Below are positions 33,353 to 41,876 of a stretch of 64,000 bases of DNA, piece after piece. The notes beneath the pieces are model-generated. The model saw only the letters and a program-made list of their open reading frames with translations. It was not told the origin of the DNA and did no database searches. This DNA is from JADGHE01 sp035716025. GTDB taxonomy: Bacteria > Pseudomonadota > Alphaproteobacteria > Rhizobiales > Xanthobacteraceae. How positions within the stretch are numbered: the first letter of the stretch is position 1; each line of letters opens with the position of its first letter. Both the position numbers and the translations under genes were made by a program. Location of the stretch: the NCBI GenBank assembly GCA_035716025.1, contig DASTKH010000018.1, forward strand, positions 1-64,000, written 5' to 3'.

Positions 33353-35797
33353 ATGCCCACGTTCTCTCGCAGTCTCGAACAGTCGCTCCACAGGGCACTG
33401 GCCCTCGCGAACGATCGCCATCACGAATACGCGACGTTGGAGCACCTGCTGCTGGCGCTGATCGACGATCAGGACGCCGTCGCGGTGATGCGCGCCTGCA
33501 ACGTCGATATCGAGAAGCTGCGGCGCAATTTGATCGCCTATGTGGAATCCGAGCTCGACAACTTGATCGTCGAGGGCGGAGAGGACTCCAAGCCGACGGC
33601 CGGCTTCCAACGGGTTATCCAGCGGGCGGTCATCCACGTCCAATCCTCCGGCCGCGAGGAGGTGACCGGTGCAAACGTGCTTGTCGCGATCTTCGCCGAG
33701 CGCGAAAGCCACGCCGCCTATTTCCTGCAAGAGCAAGACATGACCCGCTACGACGCCGTGAACTATATCAGCCACGGGATCGCCAAGCGCGCCGGCATGT
33801 CGGAATCCCGCCCCGTGCGCGGGGTCGACGAGGAGACGGAGTCCAAGAACGGCGAGGATTCAAAGAAAAAGGGCGACGCGCTCGAGGCCTATTGCGTGAA
33901 CCTCAACAAGAAGGCGCGCGAAGGCAAGATCGACCCGCTGATCGGCCGTGACGCCGAGATCAATCGCACGATCCAGGTGCTCTGCCGCCGCCAGAAGAAC
34001 AACCCCCTCTTCGTCGGGGATCCCGGCGTGGGCAAGACCGCGATTGCGGAAGGCCTTGCCCGGCGCATTGTGAACGGCGAGGTGCCGGACGTCCTCAAGG
34101 ATGCGACCGTCTTCGCCCTCGACATGGGCACGCTGCTCGCCGGAACCCGCTACCGCGGCGACTTCGAGGAACGCCTGAAGCAGGTCATCAAGGAGCTCGA
34201 GGCCTATCCGGGCGCCATCATGTTCATCGACGAGATCCACACGGTGATCGGCGCAGGGGCAACCTCGGGCGGGGCCATGGATGCCTCGAACCTGCTCAAA
34301 CCGGCGCTCGCTTCCGGTACGGTGCGGTGCATCGGCTCGACGACCTACAAGGAGTACCGGCAGTACTTCGAGAAGGATCGGGCGCTGGTGCGACGCTTCC
34401 AGAAGATCGACGTGAACGAACCTTCGATCCCGGACGCCATCGAGATCATGAAGGGTCTCAAACCCTATTTCGAGGATTACCACCGCCTCAAATACACCAA
34501 CGAGGCGATCAAGGCCGCGGTCGAACTCTCGGCCCGCTACATCCATGACCGCAAACTGCCCGACAAGGCGATCGACGTGATCGACGAATCGGGCGCGGCG
34601 CAGATGCTGCTGCCCGAAAGCCGGCGCAAGAAGACGATCGGCATCAAGGAGATCGAGTCCACGATCGCCACGATGGCGCGGATCCCGCCGAAAACCGTCT
34701 CCAAGGACGATGCAGAGGTGCTGCAGCACCTGGAAGACACGCTGAAGCGAGTCGTCTATGGGCAGGACAGGGCCATCGAGGCGCTTGCCGCCTCCATAAA
34801 GCTTGCCCGCGCGGGCTTGCGCGAACCGGAAAAGCCGATCGGCTGCTACCTCTTCTCGGGTCCGACCGGCGTCGGCAAGACCGAAGTGGCAAAGCAACTC
34901 GCCTCGGCCCTGGGGGTCGAGATGATCCGTTTCGACATGTCGGAGTATATGGAGCGCCACACCGTCTCGCGGCTCATCGGCGCCCCGCCCGGCTATGTCG
35001 GCTTCGACCAGGGTGGCCTCCTCACCGACGGCGTGGACCAGCACCCGCACTGCGTGCTGCTGCTCGACGAGATCGAGAAGGCGCACCCCGACCTGTTCAA
35101 CATCCTTCTCCAGATCATGGATCACGGGAAGCTCACCGACCACAACGGCAAGCAGGTGGATTTCCGCAACGTGATCCTGATCATGACCACCAATGCCGGC
35201 GCAGCCGATCTCGCGAAGCAAGCTTACGGGTTCACCCGTTCCAAGCGTGAAGGGGACGATCTGGAGGCCATCAATCGCCTCTTCGCGCCCGAGTTCCGCA
35301 ATCGGCTCGATGCAATCATCACCTTCGCCCACCTGTCGCAGGAGGTGATCGCGAAGGTCGTGGAAAAGTTCGTCCTGCAACTCGAAGCGCAGCTGGCGGA
35401 CCGGGATGTCACGATCGAACTCTCGGAAGAGGCGGCCAAGTGGCTCATCGAGAGGGGCTACGACGAGCAGATGGGTGCACGGCCCATGGGCCGGGTCATC
35501 CAGGAATACATCAAGAAGCCGCTGGCCGACGAAGTCCTCTTCGGCAAGCTCAAGAACGGCGGGCATGTCCGCGTGATCGTCGCCACGAACGAGCAAGGCG
35601 TCGCCGATCGACTCGACTTCGAGTATCTCGACGGACCGGTCACGCCGCGTCCGGAGAAGCTTCCGGAGCCGCGCCGCATGCGCGCCAAGCGCCGTTCGGC
35701 GCCGCGCCCGCCGCGTCCCGCTCCGCCCAAGAACGGCGGCGGCAGCTCCGGCGGCCAGCGCAGCCCGGTCCCGAAGGTGCCGCTCGCGAAGGTCTAG
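33353..35797 (+). CDS. clpA: ATP-dependent Clp protease ATP-binding subunit ClpA
   Basis: Double-AAA+ unfoldase of 814 residues that feeds proteins into ClpP. The N-domain (FSRSLEQSLHRALALANDRHHEYATLEHLLLAL) is the ClpS docking part. The first ATPase has GDPGVGKT near residue 224 and MFIDEIH; the second has GPTGVGKT near residue 503 and LLLDEIEKAHPD, with the C-terminal sensor GARPMGR. The central coiled domain of ClpB is missing, confirming ClpA. About 55 residues at the C-terminus are Pro/Arg/Gly-rich and disordered looking, beyond the usual end. ClpP is not in the window. Confidence 0.96.
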   Translation: MPTFSRSLEQSLHRALALANDRHHEYATLEHLLLALIDDQDAVAVMRACNVDIEKLRRNLIAYVESELDNLIVEGGEDSKPTAGFQRVIQRAVIHVQSSGREEVTGANVLVAIFAERESHAAYFLQEQDMTRYDAVNYISHGIAKRAGMSESRPVRGVDEETESKNGEDSKKKGDALEAYCVNLNKKAREGKIDPLIGRDAEINRTIQVLCRRQKNNPLFVGDPGVGKTAIAEGLARRIVNGEVPDVLKDATVFALDMGTLLAGTRYRGDFEERLKQVIKELEAYPGAIMFIDEIHTVIGAGATSGGAMDASNLLKPALASGTVRCIGSTTYKEYRQYFEKDRALVRRFQKIDVNEPSIPDAIEIMKGLKPYFEDYHRLKYTNEAIKAAVELSARYIHDRKLPDKAIDVIDESGAAQMLLPESRRKKTIGIKEIESTIATMARIPPKTVSKDDAEVLQHLEDTLKRVVYGQDRAIEALAASIKLARAGLREPEKPIGCYLFSGPTGVGKTEVAKQLASALGVEMIRFDMSEYMERHTVSRLIGAPPGYVGFDQGGLLTDGVDQHPHCVLLLDEIEKAHPDLFNILLQIMDHGKLTDHNGKQVDFRNVILIMTTNAGAADLAKQAYGFTRSKREGDDLEAINRLFAPEFRNRLDAIITFAHLSQEVIAKVVEKFVLQLEAQLADRDVTIELSEEAAKWLIERGYDEQMGARPMGRVIQEYIKKPLADEVLFGKLKNGGHVRVIVATNEQGVADRLDFEYLDGPVTPRPEKLPEPRRMRAKRRSAPRPPRPAPPKNGGGSSGGQRSPVPKVPLAKV

Positions 35798-35814
35798 GGA
35801 GACTTAAGCTCTGC

Positions 35815-35843
35815 GCGGCGATCCGGCCGAACCGGATCGCCGC
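35815..35843 (+). terminator. Perfect 12-bp inverted repeat after clpA
   Basis: GCGGCGATCCGG, loop CCGAA, CCGGATCGCCGC, starting 18 bases after the clpA stop. No T tract follows. Located between convergent genes, it may serve both strands. Confidence 0.6.
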
Positions 35844-35904
35844 CGCTGGGCGCGAGGCCCGGGCGTCGCGAGCCCCGGCGCCGGCGCGGAACGCCGACCG
35901 ACCC

Positions 35905-36183
35905 TTAGGCGGGTTCGGCGGTGGTGGGGTCGATCACGACGCGGACGCGCGCAACGGAATTGGCCGGGAAGCCGCCCTTCTCGGCGTGTTCTCTCACCAG
36001 CGCTTCGCTCGGCGCGTTGTAAACACAGTAGATCTTGTCGTCGGTGACGTAGCTTTGCACCCACTGGATGTCCGGGCCCATGCTGCGAAGGACGTCGCAG
36101 GACTTCTGCGAGATCGCCTGCAATTCCGGCCCGCTCAACCGGCCGGCCCCCGCAAACTCCCGCTCGATCACGAATTTGGGCAT
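35905..36183 (-). CDS. DUF4242 domain-containing protein
   Basis: Small soluble protein of 92 residues of the DUF4242 family, a ferredoxin-like fold seen in a nickel-binding Streptomyces protein and in many unknown proteins. Recognisable segments are MPKFVIEREFAGAG at the start, WVQSYVTDDKIYCVYNAPSEALVREHAEKGGFPAN in the middle, and VRVVIDPTTAE at the end. GGGAGGAGAGGTC precedes the ATG. Function unknown. It is last in a minus-strand run. Confidence 0.85.
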   Translation of the reverse strand: MPKFVIEREFAGAGRLSGPELQAISQKSCDVLRSMGPDIQWVQSYVTDDKIYCVYNAPSEALVREHAEKGGFPANSVARVRVVIDPTTAEPA

Positions 36184-36346
36184 GACCTCTCCTCCCTTTG
36201 ATCGCTATCTGAGCCCCATTGAAAAGGATCGCACGGCAAAATGACGGTCTCGCGGCGAACGCGTCGACTCCGGGCGGAGGTCGTTTTCGCCGCGCGGCTT
36301 TCCGCCTGCGGCGACGCCTGGCCCCGGAACGAAGCCGGCGAAAATC

Positions 36347-37210
36347 CTACAACGCGTCGAGGGGAATCTTGAGATAACGCCGGCCGTTGCTCTCCGGCTC
36401 CGGCAACCTGCCCGCGCGGATGTTCACCTGCAGGGCGTGGAGGATCAGCTTCGGCATCGGCAAGGTCGCATCGCGTGCCCGCCTAAGGCTCACGAATTGC
36501 GCCTCGGTCGGCGCGTCCTTCAGGTGCACGTTCTTGCGTTTCTGTTCGCCGACCGTGCTTTCCCACGCGGGCGCCCGCCCGCCCGGCATGTAATCGTGGC
36601 CGGTGAAGAGGCGCGTCTCGTCCGGCAATGCGAGGATGGCCATGATGCTGCGATAGAGTTCGGCGGCATTCCCTCCGGGGAAATCCGCGCGTGCGGTTCC
36701 GAAATCCGGTTGAAAAATCGTGTCGTGCACGAAGGCCGCGTCGCCGATTACATAGGTGACCGACGCGAGCGTGTGGCCCGGCGAGTGCATCACGCGCACC
36801 GGCAGCGTGCCGATCGCAAACGTCTCCCCGTCGGCGAAAAGGCGGTTCCACTGCGAGCCGTCGGCGGGAAAATCCGGGAGGTTGTAGAGCTCCTTCCAGA
36901 TCGCCTGGACGGCCCTCACCCTTTCGCCGATTGCGATGGGTGCCCCCGTCCTTTCCTGGAGATAGGCCGCGGCCGAGAAATGATCGGCATGCGGATGGGT
37001 GTCGAGGATCCAGGCAACGGAGAGCCCCTGCTCGCCCACGAGCGCCAGCATCTTGTCGGCGAAGTCGGTCGAGACGCGGCCCGACTTCTCGTCAAAGTCG
37101 AGAACCGGATCGATCAGCGCGGCCTGCCGCGTGGCAGGATCGGCGACCACATAGGCGATGCTGAATGTCGGCTGGTGGAACAGCCCCTGAACCTGCGGCC
37201 GCGCAGACAT
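36347..37210 (-). CDS. MBL-fold hydrolase, persulfide-dioxygenase-like
   Basis: Metallo-beta-lactamase-fold protein of 287 residues most like the Blh/ETHE1 group that oxidises glutathione persulfide in sulfide detoxification. Metal-binding motifs are THPHADHFSAA (residues near 70) and MHSPGHTLAS, with FTGHDYMPGG later; the start PQVQGLFHQPTFSIAYVVADPATRQAALIDPVLDFD is typical of the group. Start ATG 37208-37210 follows GAGGGGGAGGGCG. A rhodanese gene lies further up the same strand, a frequent partner. The substrate is inferred from family resemblance. Confidence 0.82.
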   Translation of the reverse strand: MSARPQVQGLFHQPTFSIAYVVADPATRQAALIDPVLDFDEKSGRVSTDFADKMLALVGEQGLSVAWILDTHPHADHFSAAAYLQERTGAPIAIGERVRAVQAIWKELYNLPDFPADGSQWNRLFADGETFAIGTLPVRVMHSPGHTLASVTYVIGDAAFVHDTIFQPDFGTARADFPGGNAAELYRSIMAILALPDETRLFTGHDYMPGGRAPAWESTVGEQKRKNVHLKDAPTEAQFVSLRRARDATLPMPKLILHALQVNIRAGRLPEPESNGRRYLKIPLDAL

Positions 37211-37282
37211 GGACGCCCTCCCCCTGAGGGCGTCATTGTCGAATCCGCGGCGCAACTTGCCAAGCGTCCGCCGCGCGTGGGA

Positions 37283-38245
37283 TCAGGCCCTCACCTCCTG
37301 CCGCTGAAAGGCGATGTAGCCGACAACGAACAGGAGGATTGTTGCTGCGATCAGCCCGACCGTCTGCGGCCAGGCGATCATCAGGCTTTCCCGCAGCGGG
37401 AGCGGCGTGCCCATGACGGCGCCTTCGAGCTGGCTGATGAAGACGGGCCCGAGGGCCCGCGTCATCGGGCTCAGCACCGCGATGATCGATTCCGCGAACA
37501 GGTGCGTCGGGGAGATGCGTTCAAGCCCCTGCTGCCACGCCAGCGTCTCGAGGCTCGGCCGGCCGAGCATGACGGACATGAGGTCGGGCGGCGCGATCGC
37601 CTGTGCAAGCGCGGAGGCGAGCATCGGCCAGAGCAGCGCGAGGAACAGCCAGAGGCCGAGCGCCGTCAAGGCCGCCGTCGCCGCCGACCGGAACAGGACC
37701 GAGAAAAGCATCGCCACGGCGAGCCACACGCCGGCATAGGCGAGCGCGATCAGGAGAAAGATCAGCGAGCGCGCGACCTCCTCGCCGCTGGGCGGCACAC
37801 CGAGTATCAGCAGACCCATGCCGATGACGAGGAGCCATAGGCACAGGAGGCTCACCCCGAGCGTGACGAGGCCGGCGAGAAATTTCCCGAGCAACAGGGC
37901 GTCCCGGTAGATCGGCTGGGACAGAATCCGGCTGAGCGTGCGGCGGTTGTGTTCCCCGTTCACGGCGTCGAACCCGAGGCCGATCGCCATCAGCGGAATG
38001 AGGAAACCGAGGATCGAGACAAAAGAGGGCAGCGGCGACCGCGCCACCGTGAACAGGCGCAGGAACACGAACGGGTCTTCGGCCGTCGTGTCCTTGATTT
38101 GCTGCAGAGCGCCGTAGAGCGAAGCGAATGCGGTCAAAATGACCAGCCATTCGAGCACGCGCATGCGCACGCTCGAAAGGTGATCGGACAATTCCTTGAG
38201 GACGACGGTGCCAAGGCCCTGCCAGGGCGAACCTTCACGCCGCAT
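37283..38245 (-). CDS. ABC-2 type transporter permease
   Basis: Inner-membrane permease of 320 residues with about six membrane segments. It starts RREGSPWQGLGTVVLKELSDHLSSVRMRVLEWLVILTAF and has a large periplasmic loop before FVSILGFLIPLMAIGLGFDAVNGEHNRRTLSRILSQPI, the NosY/ABC-2 signature region. Exporters of this type move lipids, polysaccharides or proteins, or are linked to copper-enzyme maturation. It overlaps the ATPase gene by 11 bases, so the two form one complex. Confidence 0.87.
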   Translation of the reverse strand: MRREGSPWQGLGTVVLKELSDHLSSVRMRVLEWLVILTAFASLYGALQQIKDTTAEDPFVFLRLFTVARSPLPSFVSILGFLIPLMAIGLGFDAVNGEHNRRTLSRILSQPIYRDALLLGKFLAGLVTLGVSLLCLWLLVIGMGLLILGVPPSGEEVARSLIFLLIALAYAGVWLAVAMLFSVLFRSAATAALTALGLWLFLALLWPMLASALAQAIAPPDLMSVMLGRPSLETLAWQQGLERISPTHLFAESIIAVLSPMTRALGPVFISQLEGAVMGTPLPLRESLMIAWPQTVGLIAATILLFVVGYIAFQRQEVRA

Positions 38246-39191
38246 TGCGCACGCCCTCCGTCGTGGGGAAGTCCTGGAAATACCGGGTGTAGATGGCATC
38301 GAGGCTCGGCTCCTCGATCGAAAGGCGGCGCAGTGCGCCCCCCGCCTGCACCACGGCCTTCGCGGCTTCGGGACGCACGTCCCGGTCGGCGTGCAGGCGA
38401 TAGCGCTCCGGACCCACGTTTTCGACTTCGCTCACGCCTCTGATGGCCGAAAGGCTGCCGGCGAGACCTTCGCCAGCTGCCTCGACCTCGACCACGAAGC
38501 CCGCGCCCAGAACCTGACGGGCGAGCTCGGGCACGGTGCCGATGAGGGCAATCCGCCCGGCCTGGAACAGCGCCACCCGGTCGCACACGCGCTGCACCCG
38601 GTCGAGCAGATGCGAGGACAGCAACACCGTCACGCCGTTCGCCTTCAGCGTGCGGATGAGATCGAGAAATTCCTCCGAAGCCTGCGGATCGAGCCCGTTG
38701 GTCGGCTCGTCGAGAATGGCGATTTCCGCCTTCTTCATGACGATCTCGGCGAGCCCCAGGCGCTGGCGCATGCCGCGCGAGAAGGTTCCCACCCGGTTGT
38801 CGGCCACATCGGACAGGCGCACGTGCGCGAGCGCTTCGGTAATGCGCGCCTCGCGGTCCGCCCGTTCGAGCCCGAGGAGCCGGCCGGTATAGGCGAGATT
38901 CTCCCGCGCGGTCATATGGTCGTAGAACCCGACCGCGTCGGGCAGGTAGCCGACACGGCGTTTCACCGCGAGCGGCTCGCGCTGCGGATCGCAGCCGAGC
39001 ACCCGGACCTGCCCGGATGTGACCTCGGTCAACCCGAGCATCATGAGGATCGTGGTCGTCTTCCCGGCCCCATTGGGGCCGAGAAGTCCGAAGATCTCAC
39101 CGCGCCCGACCGCGAAGGAGATGCCGTCGACCGCGTTCGCGTTGCCGTATCGCCGCGTCAGGTCGACGGCTTCGATGACATTGTCGCTCAT
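38235..39191 (-). CDS. ABC transporter ATP-binding protein
   Basis: Nucleotide-binding subunit of 318 residues. Walker A GPNGAGKT near residue 41, signature FSRGMRQRLGLA near 137, Walker B IAILDEPTNGLD and switch SSHLLD are all intact. After the ATPase core an additional C-terminal part of about 90 residues (VVEVEAAGEGLAGSL onward) matches the CcmA/NosF-like extension found in ABC-2 exporters. The start at 39189-39191 overlaps the NEW3 gene stop as ATGA, so expression is coupled. Confidence 0.92.
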   Translation of the reverse strand: MSDNVIEAVDLTRRYGNANAVDGISFAVGRGEIFGLLGPNGAGKTTTILMMLGLTEVTSGQVRVLGCDPQREPLAVKRRVGYLPDAVGFYDHMTARENLAYTGRLLGLERADREARITEALAHVRLSDVADNRVGTFSRGMRQRLGLAEIVMKKAEIAILDEPTNGLDPQASEEFLDLIRTLKANGVTVLLSSHLLDRVQRVCDRVALFQAGRIALIGTVPELARQVLGAGFVVEVEAAGEGLAGSLSAIRGVSEVENVGPERYRLHADRDVRPEAAKAVVQAGGALRRLSIEEPSLDAIYTRYFQDFPTTEGVRNAA

Positions 39192-40372
39192 CGTCGTCCG
39201 AACCTCGCAACCGCCCCCACCATGATCAGCAGGGCCACCCCGAGTATCCCGACGCCGGCAATCCCCCACATCGTGGACGTTGAAACAGTGATGCGAAAGT
39301 CTCCCGTCGCCTGCTCGCCCTGCGCCGACGCCTTCAGGCTCGCCATATAGTCGCCGGCGAGCGATTTTGCGGACGGCGTGATGAGCGCCTGGGCCTCGAT
39401 CCGCTCGTTGGGGGCAATGTGATCGATGGTTTTCGGCTGGAACTCGATCTTCCAGCCGGACGGGCCGGTTCCCGACAACTCGACGCCGTCCGCGGGCGCG
39501 CTCCCCTCGTTCATGACGAAGACCGGCACGCTTGCCTGTTCGCCCGCCTCCGCGCGCGCGCTCATGAGCCCCTCGCGCCCGGCAATCCGCAGCTTCGGCT
39601 GGCCGACGATCTCGAGCGAGACCTTGGTGGTCGCCTTTGCATCCTCGGCCGAGGCCGTCACCGACACCGGATAGGTGCCGGCGCCGATGGTCGACGGCGG
39701 CCGCACTTTGAGCTTCACATCCTTCGACTGCCCGGTCTCGATCGGGATGGAGCTCAGCTCCTGGCTGCCATACTGCTCCGTGAAGGACGTCTCGAAGTTC
39801 TTCGGCGCGTCGGCGCCGAAGCTCACGAGAATGTTGCGGCCGCTGTCGTTTTTGATCGTGAGTTGATATTCGAAGGTCGACTTGGCGCTGCCGCGCAACG
39901 CCGGCAATTTGGGCTCGATGCTCAGTTTGGCCGGCAGTTCCTTGGCGAGAGACACAACGATCGGCAGGCTGACGGTCTGCCCGGCGCCCGCGGCGCTGAC
40001 GGTGATCGTCTGCGCCTCCATCGAGGCGCTCTTCGGAATGTCGAGCCGCAGCTGCAGCGAAACGCTCGAATTCGTACCGGGCATGGCCGCCGCAACGGGC
40101 TGCCCGCCGCCCAGCAGCGTGGCCGACCAACCTTCCGGCACGCCCTCCACCTTGAGCGCCAGCCGCTCGGGCGCAAGCCCATAGTTTTGCAGGCGGAGCG
40201 AAACATTGGATGTCGTTCCCGGCTGCGCGGTCACAGCCGGATAGTCCGTCATGAGAAAGAGTCCCTTCACATCCGGAGGCCGATCTTCGGCATGACCCGG
40301 CGTTTCGCCTGCAGCCAGTGACAGCAGCAGCACCAAGGAGAACAGGGAACCCGTAGGCAGAAATCGTCTCAT
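39188..40372 (-). CDS. NEW3-domain periplasmic protein linked to ABC transporter
   Basis: Exported, membrane-tethered protein of 394 residues. A signal peptide covers about residues 1-28 (hydrophobic SLFSLVLLLSLAAGETPGHA). Then come repeated beta-sandwich units related to the NEW3 alpha-galactosidase-associated domain: TSNVSLRLQNYGLAPERLALKVEGVPEGW, FEYQLTIKNDSGRNILVSFG, and ASVPVFVMNEGSAPADGVELSGTGPSGW. The C-terminus ends in a membrane helix (MWGIAGVGILGVALLIMVGAVARF) with a short basic tail. The three coupled genes suggest that the NEW3 protein binds the transported substrate or a polysaccharide outside the membrane. The actual cargo is unknown. Confidence 0.83.
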   Translation of the reverse strand: MRRFLPTGSLFSLVLLLSLAAGETPGHAEDRPPDVKGLFLMTDYPAVTAQPGTTSNVSLRLQNYGLAPERLALKVEGVPEGWSATLLGGGQPVAAAMPGTNSSVSLQLRLDIPKSASMEAQTITVSAAGAGQTVSLPIVVSLAKELPAKLSIEPKLPALRGSAKSTFEYQLTIKNDSGRNILVSFGADAPKNFETSFTEQYGSQELSSIPIETGQSKDVKLKVRPPSTIGAGTYPVSVTASAEDAKATTKVSLEIVGQPKLRIAGREGLMSARAEAGEQASVPVFVMNEGSAPADGVELSGTGPSGWKIEFQPKTIDHIAPNERIEAQALITPSAKSLAGDYMASLKASAQGEQATGDFRITVSTSTMWGIAGVGILGVALLIMVGAVARFGRR

Positions 40373-40637
40373 GGCGAGATACCCGACAAGCTGTTGGCTC
40401 TTAAGAGAGGACGAGTGGAAGGCGCCCGACGTGGCGGTGTTGGCGCCGCATTTTTGGGGGGCGACTTTGAGGCGCATTCTTTTGTCGATAGTGACAGAAA
40501 ATGGGCATTCAGCAGAATGTGATAGTCGGGAAGCTTCAAGCATCGAAAGGGGAGTTGCCGAATGCCGCACCCCGTTCTCCCCTCCCTTTGCCCTGCTCTT
40601 GCGGCTTCGCCCCCTCCCCTCCGGGGCAGAGTTCGGC

Positions 40638-41063
40638 TCAAGGCTTCCTCTGCGGCGGGCTCGTGTCCACGGGACCTCCCGCCTTTTTCCATGAGCCGAA
40701 CCCGCCCCCGATATGGGCCACGGGCTTAAGCCCCATCCGCTGAGCGGTTTGCGCGGCAAGCGCCGAGCGTAGACCGCCGGCGCAGAAGAAGACGAACCGT
40801 TTGTCCTCCGAAAAGACAGGCTTGTGATAGGGGCTCGCAGGGTCGATCCAGAACTCCAGCATTCCGCGCGGGCAATGAAACGCCCCGGGGATCCGCCCGT
40901 CCCGGTTGAGTTCGCGAATGTCGCGAATATCGACGAAAACGACGTCGTCGCGTCCATGCAGCGCACGTGCCTGGTCGACCGACAGCGTTTCGATCTCCTG
41001 CTCGGCCGCCTTGACCATATCGTGGACGCTGATTGTGATGTTCTGAGGCACGCCGGTCTCCAT
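40638..41063 (-). CDS. Rhodanese-like domain protein
   Basis: Single-domain rhodanese of 141 residues, cytosolic. The fold markers FVDIRDIRELNRDGRIPGAFHCPRGMLEFW are followed by the active-site loop FFCAGGLRSALAAQTAQRMG with catalytic Cys. Such proteins carry persulfide sulfur and transfer it to acceptors. The N-terminal NITISVHDMVKAAEQEIETLSVDQARAL is a typical lead-in. The persulfide-dioxygenase-like gene on the same strand may act in the same sulfur chemistry, but four genes lie between. Confidence 0.9.
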   Translation of the reverse strand: METGVPQNITISVHDMVKAAEQEIETLSVDQARALHGRDDVVFVDIRDIRELNRDGRIPGAFHCPRGMLEFWIDPASPYHKPVFSEDKRFVFFCAGGLRSALAAQTAQRMGLKPVAHIGGGFGSWKKAGGPVDTSPPQRKP

Positions 41064-41185
41064 TCGCTTTGAGCGACCGAATTGTCCTGAGCGCGTGACA
41101 GAAGCAAGCCCGGCGCCGGCGCGCAAGCGCCCGACGCAGGCCGGAACCGGCCGCGCGGGGACACGCCGTTGCGCCAGGCGGCGCC

Positions 41186-41299
41186 TCAGCCCATCGTCGA
41201 AGACCCGAGCTGGCCAAGAATGTAGGCGAACGCCAAGGCCGCAATCACGGCCGCACAGGCCCACCGGGCCATCGCCCAGACCGCAGATTCGATGCGCAC
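41186..41299 (-). CDS. Very small predicted membrane protein (37 residues)
   Basis: Reading frame of 38 codons from GTG 41299 to TGA 41186, too short for routine gene calling. It codes for RIESAVWAMARW, then a hydrophobic helix ACAAVIAALAFAYILGQLG, ending SSTMG. The mix of a charged/Trp lead and a clean 20-residue helix looks like a genuine single-pass small protein. AGGA lies about nine bases before the GTG. It fills an otherwise empty 400-base gap between the rhodanese and the 84-residue protein on the same strand. No family assigned. Confidence 0.5.
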   Translation of the reverse strand: MRIESAVWAMARWACAAVIAALAFAYILGQLGSSTMG

Positions 41300-41464
41300 T
41301 CGTGGATGTCCTGGTCGTCCGGACCGTACCGGCCCGGATTGGCTTCGGCCACCCTCGCCCCGGAGGCTTTAACGTCCGGTAAACCACGCGAGTGCCCGCC
41401 CTGTGCTCCCTGCGCGGAAGCGTGCGCCCTCCCTTGGAGAGCGAACCGGGCCGAATGCGGCGGG

Positions 41465-41719
41465 TCAGATATCGAGCTCCGTCCGCATCCAAGGCAGGCG
41501 GGCCGCATTGAAGTAGCGCAGAAGCTTGCGGATATCCTCCCGCCCATAGGTTTCATGCCTCTCCGCGCCCATGAGCACGACGGGACGCCCGAGTTGGACG
41601 ACCGCGCCGGCCATGATTGCGTCGATCATGCGCTGATCTTCCAGAACGGGATCGGGAACCCGGACGACCGCAAAGCTGGGATTGGCCCGATCGAACAGGA
41701 CCACATCGAAGGAGACCAT
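41465..41719 (-). CDS. Small protein of unknown function (84 residues)
   Basis: Unrecognised soluble protein beginning MVSFDVVLFDRANPSFAVV and ending FNAARLPWMRTELDI, with VLEDQRMIDAIMAGAVVQLGRPVVLMG in between. The alternation of strands and helices looks like a real small globular protein. The ATG at 41717-41719 follows GGGATGGG. The frame upstream (to 41950) is Arg/Ser-rich and antisense to the amidase end, so I exclude it. Function unknown. Confidence 0.6.
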   Translation of the reverse strand: MVSFDVVLFDRANPSFAVVRVPDPVLEDQRMIDAIMAGAVVQLGRPVVLMGAERHETYGREDIRKLLRYFNAARLPWMRTELDI

Positions 41720-41876
41720 CCCAACCCATCCCGTGCTCTGCTGCAGCCGCCTTGCAGGACAGTCGATTGAACGCGCCAAAGAGCGAAAGGCCGCAGGCAA
41801 TATTGAATCTGGAAACCCGGCCAAGGCAGGCGTCCGTGCCCCGCCGCCTCGGCTCGCCTGCAGAAGTCCGAGCGAC

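Noticed and set aside
33860..35596. 578-codon minus-strand frame within clpA
   Set aside because: Antisense shadow of a highly conserved gene; no domain is recognisable.
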